Positions 10,201 through 19,200 of a stretch of DNA of 21,702 nucleotides are shown here, in pieces. The notes beneath the pieces were generated by a model, which worked only from the letters and a program-made list of their open reading frames with translations, searched no databases and had not been told where the DNA came from. The DNA is from Sphacelaria rigidula. Its lineage: Eukaryota > Phaeophyceae > Sphacelariales. The position numbers and the translations under genes were made by a program. The stretch's first letter is position 1. Each line of letters starts with the position of its first letter. Location: assembly GCA_964200075.2 (NCBI GenBank), contig CAXNAA020000394.1:1-21702 (forward strand), written 5' to 3'.

Positions 10201-13200
10201 CGACAGCAACATTCCGCACCTCTCTTAGTACGTGCGTGCTCCCACCGTGAAGTGCGCACCAGCCATGCTGGATTTGGCAACCCGCATTTGTCCCCGACCG
10301 GCCCTCCACCCTTTCTCCTTGTTTTGCCCTTTGTCGTCAGGTTTTGCAACCAATGGAGAGTATACTAGCATCGCGCGGCGAGGTTCAGGTGTGTCTCTAC
10401 TTCGTTTTCACTTGTCGCGGTATGTTGACACTGTGCTCCACACTTGTGAATTGTCCCGTCGGTGTCGTCTACCGATCTACCAAGTAGCAGAGGGGCTGGG
10501 TAGCATACTTGTTTGAACCACCGATCGACGTCCCACGATTTTTCACGTGTAGACTTTCCCGGACTTTTTTCAGTTGCGTTCTATGGAGCGGCTGTTGATC
10601 TATTCGCCTATCGCTACGTACAGCCTATAGTGGAAATACCAGTTTTCCTCAGCTGGATGTAGGCTGCTGCCCATTGTGATCACCATTGCGTACAAAGCAC
10701 GTACGAAGTATACGGCTTCACCGTTGAACTCAAGCTGCATCCACATCATCGATCGCCCGCGTGTCCCTGATCTCAAATAGAACCTTCGAACCTTTTTATC
10801 CCGACAACTGACAAAAACGAAACATCAGACTGCGATGAAAGAGCGCACGCGGGCTGCCGATGCCCTCGCCGCCGCTCACAACGATTACGCGCGCGCGGTG
10901 GCGCGGTATGAGGTGTCCAACCCCCGCAGCGGAAAGGCGGATCAGACCCACGGACCGGCCGCCGAAATGGCGCAACTCGGCGACAGGGTAGTGCGGGCGT
11001 CAGATGCCTTCGCGGAAGCGCATGGGCGAGCGGAGGAGGTGTTGACCAGGCTCTTGGAAGAGCGGGGACGATGTCTTCGAGACGCCATAGCCTCGGTAGG
11101 TCTCCTTGGCTTGCTGGATGTAGTTTGTGGAGGTTTGTGTGGTAGGGCCAGTACTCCCCCGGTATCGTGTGTTTGGTAGTTTGCAGGGCGTGACACATCT
11201 CTCGGTTACGGCACACATCCTCATCACTGGGTGAGGGGTCGGAAGGTACAGTACGAGGGCAGTGAAATGTAACGGGGTTTGAACACGTTGGCCGTGCCGA
11301 CTGTCTCCTTCTCCCCCAGAGGGCACAAATCCAATAGATGATGAAGAAGCTTGCTGCTCTGCACTTGAATACAATACAGTACGCGTCTCCTACTGTAGGA
11401 AAACGGCGTTTCCCCCGTATAACACAATCAAGATTCTCTCCACCCCCCGTTTTGGTCTGAGGGAAATAATTTATACACTGACCGAAAACCGTGAAAGTAG
11501 CATGAATGCCTCTGCAAGCAGCGATACCAGCTGAAGGGGTTATCTAACCTACATGAATATCTCGCTAGGCGACCTTACATTTTCCTACAAGTTTCAAAAG
11601 GGGTGCGGAATGGTCTCCAGGCAACTAAAAAACTTCACTCCCTCACTGATTTTACGTTCACCACACCCGTTCAATCTTTCCGACTCGCGATGATCTCGTT
11701 CCAAACGCTTGAAAACAGTGGAGATATCCGTTGTTTGGGGTCTAGTACCATGCTCTCGAAACACGTGGACCAGCTTCAATTTTCAATAGTCTAACTACGT
11801 CTGCCTGTTTAATTCAGTACAGTTTACCCGACTTCGGCGCCATATAGCGATGGTTGGACATATATATAAGCGTAAATATATATTGTTGGTCTTAGTGTCG
11901 ACCATCATATTCGGCTCATTATGGGCGTCACAGTAGTCCCAAGCGCTCGTCAAGCGTGGGTGTAGCGTGTGCAGCATGCGTTTCTGACGCGGATCAGCGT
12001 CTCGAGACAAAAACAAGCGCACATTGCCTTGGGCACTGTTTTCACCCCCCGTGCCATAAGGTGTTCGATCTGCCCTGTGTTGAGGTCAGGGTTTTAGGGT
12101 ATAGGCATATTTTCAACCCCCGAGCCATAGGGTGTTCGATCTTCCCAGGGTTGGGTCAGGGTTATAGGGTTAGTGTTATGAGCTGACGAAGACAGCGTAT
12201 GTCAGCCGTTGCGCACTGGTGCAAAACTAGCGTGCACCCGCCTTGTTCGAGTACTTGGATTACGAGAGTCCGTCCGCACCAACTTGGGCTTGGGTGAAGA
12301 ATTGGAATGTTTTGCTTATTTTCTCCCTGGCATTCTACGCGAAGTCTTGACAAGATTGCACACCCTGGCCAATATATATCTTCAATTGTCGCGATAGGCA
12401 AAAAATGTACTGCGTAAAGTATGGGTCTATTGCAACCAATGTCGGCAATGTATGTTGCTGTCGTCATCCAACCTCCAGAGCTTTTTGTTCCCCTTGGTGC
12501 ACTTGGCTGTGGGATGATAATTATGAGTACTCGTGAAGCGCGAGATTTTCGGGGCATGACAGTGTATACTATACGAACGAAAAGTGAACAGGAACTGCTT
12601 TCTACCTGATGAGCGTTGGTCCGTGTCGTGACCGGGGACGTAAAAGGAAAGTTGGTGCAGCTTCATGATTCTGATGCTCGCGCCTTTTTAGTTCCTCTCT
12701 TCGCATTATACTGTTTGCTTTCTGTGGGGCCTCTTACATACTCCGTGCCATGTCGTTGTCTCGTTTTGTTTCGTGGTGCCTTCAGCTGAAGGCTGCGCAG
12801 ACCGTGTTTTTTGTGCGTGCTGGTCATTGCGTCTCCTCGTCGGTGGGACAAACACCGCCGCCGGAGAAGGCCGAGAATGCTGAGGACTCTAAGGTGACAC
12901 CCCCATGTATTTACCCATGGTCGACGCGGCGTGTTGCAGTGGTAACATGGCACTGCCTGTTTCGAGTGTTTAATTCATTGCGTTGCTATGCGAAGTTTTT
13001 CTCTAGTGCTGCTGTCCGCAAGTTCATGCTTTTTTTGTTGTTGAAAACCACTCGCGGCGACCGTTTCATTGTACGTTTTTCACATTTCCACAAACAAAAT
13101 GTCACCGCGCCTACATCTGGCGACGGCTTTCATTTTTTCCACAACGAGGAGCGAACTCTGCACTGAGGCCGATGGTACACGTATCGTTGACTGATGCGCT

Positions 13201-16200
13201 GGCTGCTATCGCTGATATGATTGTTTTTATTCGTTGCGAAGGATGAGGAGGCTGGTAGCACAAGGCTCACCCCGCCGGGAGGGCAGGGACGAAAACTCAA
13301 GAAGCTGTGGAAGGTACACAACCAGGGGCCGGAACTTTCCCGTCCACAAATGAGCGGGAGGAGCTCTCCGTCCAGTACCGAGGCCGAAAGCGTCGGCACG
13401 ACAGTTGTATCCGTGACTGCCCTTCCTGACGCAAACCCAGCCTCGAATAACGTGAGCGGCGTAGCTGCGAGCGCGATCGTCAGTGACGTGCCTGCGCTCG
13501 ACGCCGCGAATGACGGGGTGCCGAGGGTTACTGGCGGTGTTGCTCCGTCTTCACCGCGTAGCTTGGCAGTGAGTGGTATTGCTGACGCCGCCCCGACGGA
13601 GAAGCCGGCTCCCCCGGTTGTGGAAAATGGTCAGCCTCCACGGCGTCCGTCTTACTTGGCGAAAGGAGCAGGCTCCCATATCGACGACGCGAAGACTGGA
13701 TCGTTGAGCGGGGATGCCCGTAGCGTTAGTGGTGTATTTGGGGGTAGGGGGGCATCGATAGGGGGCAATGATTGGGCTCTGAGGGATCGGCTGGGTAACA
13801 ACGGTGGTGGGAGTTTCTTGTCGAGTGTGCCACTTGGTGACGGTAAGCGGAAAAAGCAGAGCAGCTGGTTGCGACGCCTTTCCATGACCTTCAAGTCGGG
13901 TCCCTCAGAGTCGAGGGGGTCAACCGGTGACTGGGAGGATTCGCTGACGCCGCCGCCATCGACCGACCCCGCGGGGGAAGTCTCCGATGTGCCGCCTGGA
14001 AATGGGGATGTGTGGAAGGTGGCTACAATTCCACCACGGTCTCCAATGCATGCCTCGGCCGTCGATGCATCCCGAGGCGGCGATGTTCCGACAACGGCAT
14101 CAGGTGCTGTGGAAGGGCAAAAGAGGCCGCCAGAGAAGGGGTTCGAGATGGTGGTGTCCGCTCTGGAGGCGAGGGATCCAGCGGTCATGGGCGATCTTGA
14201 GGCGGCAGGGGCTCGAACGGAAGGAACAAGTGGTACGGATGCGAGGGGAGGGATCACGGAGCAGCGTAGTGGCGATGATGAGGTAAGGCGAAGCATTTAC
14301 GTATCTCTATTTGCTGATATTAGGGCAAAGGCGGAGTCCGACGGCGAAGGCGATTGCGAAGGCGAGCGCGGTGGGGAGGCACCACTTATCGATGATCTTG
14401 CGGAAACGCTCAGGACTGGCGCCACTCGAGGCTTACAAGCACGAGACCTACCCCGTGCAGGCGATGCGCGGGAAGGGTCGGATGGCTCCGATTCGGACGA
14501 GACTGGAAGCAACTCTACCGAAGGGTTCGGGCCCGAGACTGCGGGCACCTTGTTCGACGGGAGCGACGGGAAGGAGAGTTTTTTGTTTCCTCGTAGCCCG
14601 TTGCTCCGCAGCCCGAGGCAGCTCACCTCTACAGGCACTTCACAGGGTGGCTTCGCGTACCCGGGTGGCACCGAACACGAAGGCACATGCGATGATGACG
14701 CTCATGTGGACCACGCCAAAGATGGTGGCGAGAATCTGGGACGAGCCACGGCAGAGTTACCGCGTGCACAGGCGGCAAGGGGGGATGTAGAGGCGGGGAA
14801 GCTTTCAGCCGTGGCAGGAACTCTGGAAGGAGATAAGATCGGGGCTGTTCATGAAGAAGCCACTCCTGGTCAAACTGCGGCAGTATCAAGGGGCGGCCTT
14901 CCTTCATCAGTCGTTGCCAATGTCGGCGTCGAGCGCTCAGATCACAAAGACGGGGAGGAAGCTCATGAAAAGGCGAACGCGATCGAGACGGGTTTCAAGG
15001 ACGGAATCGAGAAGGCGTCTATCGTATCCCCGTCGGCCGGACCCCGTTCATCTATCTACTCGCGACGTCGAGATCGCCCCTCCACCCTTTCCTCGATTCT
15101 CATGTCAACACCGGACAAGGACAACCCAACAACACCATCTCCTCTCCCGCCCACGTCTGAGACTATGGTGACGCCCCCCGCCAACAACGGTCGCATTTCT
15201 CCGTTTGAGGCCTCGCCAGCAGTATCCGAAGAGAGCAGTACGCGGGGATCTCCTCGCTCGTGGAGATTGAGCGGCTGGTGGGCGCGAGCAAGCGATAGAC
15301 ATCGACCGCCACCGCCGGGAACTGAAAACGATTTCGCTGGCCCTGCCGTCGTTGAAAATCTGCTAGGGGTGGCTCTTGCCGCGGCCGCCGCCGGCGGAGA
15401 CGCTGTCGAGTCAGCCCTCTCAGAGGTAGGCGGGGCAAGGGTCACGGACTCTGGAAATGGTGGAAATGACCGTCCAGTGGTCAAGGACGATGGGGGCGAA
15501 GGTCTTGGTGGGAAAGGCGCCCAGGCAGCGCTCAGGACTAGTGATGGTGTTACGATGTTACAGACATTGTCGGCGGAGCAAGTGGCTGAATCGGCGGCTG
15601 AAGCGTGCGAAGCGGAAATACGAGCGTGGAGCCAATCGACCCGCCGGCGCATGTCCAAGCCGTTCCTCTCCGCGAGTAGGATAGTTGACCACCAGCCGAG
15701 GGCGTACGAGGCGGCCAGGGAATACTTGGACGTGGTGGATTTGAGTCGGGCGTGTGGGGTCTGCCGTGGCTGGGCGGAGCGACTGCGCGGGGAAGGCGCC
15801 GAGCGGGAATGGAGGCGCTGCGTAAGACTGAGCAATGGCGTGCCGAGTTCGATGCGGGCGAGGTTTTACCTGCATATCCTGTACGACCAACCATCTTGGT
15901 TACCGAAGGTGTGTGTGCGTTTTGCTGTTTGATAATTGACGGGTTTCTATTTGTCAAGTTGTCCGCATGCGTTTTTCCATATTTCTCCGCGGTGGTGGCA
16001 AAACCGAGCGAGTGGTGACCTAGCTCTTAGCGTCATGTCTGGTCAAAGCGTCGTTATCGATTTTTAGAAGTATGTAAGGGTGCAAGTGCTTTGGCGCTAT
16101 GTGGTGTCTGGCGGTATTCGTTGAGCGCGACCGAGAACGGTTCGTACCGTCACACTGCGGCCATTACATCCAAGCATGATATTTTTGCTCATGCCGCCTT

Positions 16201-19200
16201 GCAGCTGAAACAGTTGCTCTCGCTCCTTATCCTCACCTCTTACGCAGGCTCACGAGCGGCGGCGAATAGATGGTCCTCGCCCAAATGTGTACCAAGAGTG
16301 CTTTTTGGAAGCGGAGGCGAAGGACCAGACTAAAACGGTGAGCCTGGGTGTCTGTCCATGGGTGGCTGTTTGTCCAGAGTTTTGTCGCTGCTTTTGTATT
16401 TCACGATTGTATCGCATTATATCGACTGGTATATACATGTCGGCGACTTTCCTCACAGGTGATTGGTTGCCTTTGGGAAGAAACGTACTGTATGGGATAC
16501 GGTATGGCACAAAACGCTGAATATCAGCCCCCTGTGACACGGTGTAACACACATACGCTGAATACCACCCATCAAGAGATAATCTGCGACGTATTCAGCC
16601 GTGATTATTATCCACAAGATCAACGTCCCCAAGGCGAAATGAACGAAAGCAAGCTTCGAAGGGAACTCCAGATTGAGTAAATATGAAATATGGGGAAGAA
16701 AAAATGGAGGAAACAAGCTTACTAAGCAGAAGCCGCGAAGGACAACAAACAGCAAAGAAAGAGATGGAGAGAAGAGGGAAGCGAAAGAAATGGAAGAGGC
16801 AAAAAACAAGGAAACGTCGGGCTCAGGTCTAGTATCGGTCCCGACAAAAACAAATAAACCAAGGTTATGTTCTGTAGGGCACGGTTTTCTGTATCTGTAT
16901 ACCCGTGGTATCTTCCCGGGTATTTACCGTACCTTACAGTTCCTCAAACACTGTAAGACTTTTATACCGGTACTCGACAGTTCTGTAATCTCTGCAAGAC
17001 TTTTATACCCTGACCCGATAGTTCTGTGAGTTCTGTAAGCCTCCCGTACCGTTGCCGGGGGGCACGGGTATGCTCTCGACAAGACGCCCGGTTGCGGGCA
17101 CGGTTTTCTGTGCAATCTATATACCCTACCCGACAGTTTATGTGAGCTCTGTACAAAATATCTACCCGTACCCGGAGCGCGGGTATGCTCTTGAAGAAAT
17201 ATCCGATTGCCGGTACGGTTTTTCCGAAAGCCTCCCACACCGTACCCGACAAGTTCTTGAATTTCTTCAAGACTTTTATCCAGTACCGGTACACGACAGT
17301 GTTGTAATTTCTAGATGACATTCATACGGTACCCGGTATATCCATAAGTTATGTAAGCAATCTCATACCCTACATAAAATACCCGTACCCTGCAGAACAC
17401 AACCTTGGAATCAACTGCAGGCCCCTGTCGCATGCGTCCGGAAAGGCGGCGATACCGAAAGTTCGTACTTTTTTGGTGGCACAGTACCAGTACCTACAGT
17501 ACATTTACCGGATTTCGTCGTGGTGTATCACTCCATTACCACCAGGTGACGAGTTGTGGGATCGCAAAAACTGACTCAGCCCCCGGTCGTGTAGCTGGTA
17601 CCTGTTGAGTCGGTGAGGTCAGAATGGCTCAGGGTGTACTCATTTGTTGCTTGCCTCAGTCGTTTGACCATTGACCACGCATCCATTTCGAGACGGAGCA
17701 CCGTTCCTACTCCATATAGAGACACCTTCAAAATTTGGGCGCTCATTTCATTTCTTACAACCACATATTTATCCTCTTCCTGTTCGCCATCTGCGGGCTA
17801 CCATCTATCTCATCTATCTCCTTGTACAACGATCATTGTCTTGCCAGTTTTTACTTCACCAAACGATTTCGTTTGTCACAGTATTTTTTTTTGTTTCCTC
17901 ATCTTCTCGACGAGAGTAGAGGCGGTGCAGGAGTGCTGATCCAGTCCGCAACGCCAACATGTCGGGGCGTTAATCGGGTGTGGTATCCTTTGACACCCCG
18001 AAAGTACGGACTCGCATCCCGAGGGAGGGGAGGCACTTCCTGCGATAGCCCCCCCCAAAAAAAACAAGAATAAAAACAACCTCAAACTATCACGAAAAAA
18101 AGGGTCATACAGCGCCTGATGTTTGGTTTCAGGCTGCGTGAAGCGCCTCATATGGGCGATATTGGCGAGAACGAACTCAGGTTTGGGAATTCCCAGCTGC
18201 TCGTTGTGCTCGGCTTTTTTCATTTCGATTTACGTGTAGATGTTGTCTCCCCAAACCATCCACGTTTTTTGGGGGGGCTATCGCAGGAAGTGTCGGGAGT
18301 GGTTGTAGAAGAGTATGACGAAGAAGGAAGAAAACAATGTGATATATAAATGCACGTATATGTCGATACGACACCTGGCTGTACCATGTTACTAAATATT
18401 CCCAACCATGCTGATGTAGGTATTGAGTGTCGTAACTCCGACAGCCGAACGTCACGGAATGCACACGCCGCCGACTTGGTAAAATAAAGTCTAAAGAGGC
18501 CCTTCTCCCCCGGGCGGACGGTTTTCATGCGTTGGATATCCACCCCCAAGCGTGCTACAATTTGCACTTCATTTCAATTCTAGCTGGATCCGGGGCACGT
18601 GTACACGGTGTGTGGTGGCTTGCATTGGGTCACTCATGCTCGAGCGCCGCTGCTGCTCCTGCTGCTACTCCTGCTGCTACTCCTTTGCGCGAATCATTTG
18701 ACAGTCTTCGGCGACGGCGGCAATACCTGGGGGGAACGGATCCGAAGGAGGGAAATCTGAGGACGGAGGAGGGGGACAAGACGGCTGTTTCAAGTGGTTG
18801 AAAGAGATTGACACCGACGTGCTCCGCACGTGCCCGGCCGACACAGTACCCGTCTCGCACGAAAATCAACCCTTAGCCGGCGGCGACACCGGCGGCAGAT
18901 GGTACATAAATCGGGGTCGAACGGTTGCGGCGACACATGTGCCGGACGGCGAAGGGAGAGGAGGTGCTGGGGGAGCATCGTCGGTTGCCAACACGAGTGT
19001 TGAGGGGGTGGTCGACGAAGGAGCGGAAGGTTGTTCTGAAGCGGTCTCTTGGAGCCGTAGTACCAGCGGAGGCGGGACACGGGATAAACTGCGGCGTCTG
19101 TTGCGGGCCTTCGCCATACACAACCGGAGGGTTTCGTACTGTCAGGTATGTCGGTGCGAGGTGGGGTGAGGTCCGTATCCTCAATGACCGCTGTTTTGGA

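Larger units (their letters stand above)
16338..18704 (+). other. BAR-TBC intron 8, repeat-rich
   Basis: The largest intron (2367 nt, phase 0). It contains the GTACCC-rich minisatellite (about 16875-17395), the terminal-inverted-repeat unit (18034-18292) and a pyrimidine triplet tract just before the acceptor. A purine-rich segment at about 16670-16820 is also present. No coding exon was recognised inside. Confidence 0.8.

Noticed and set aside
12090-12175. Interstitial telomere array
   Set aside because: Only a few irregular TTAGGG-like units are present, embedded in a 71-bp repeat.
13652-15835. Several 90-260-codon minus-strand frames opposite exon 7
   Set aside because: They are GC-rich antisense shadows of the long plus-strand exon; their Pro/Ser/Arg text mirrors its Gly/Ala/Ser codons.
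16673-17321. Frames of about 120 codons across the minisatellite
   Set aside because: They are repeat-derived, occur on both strands and have no domain.
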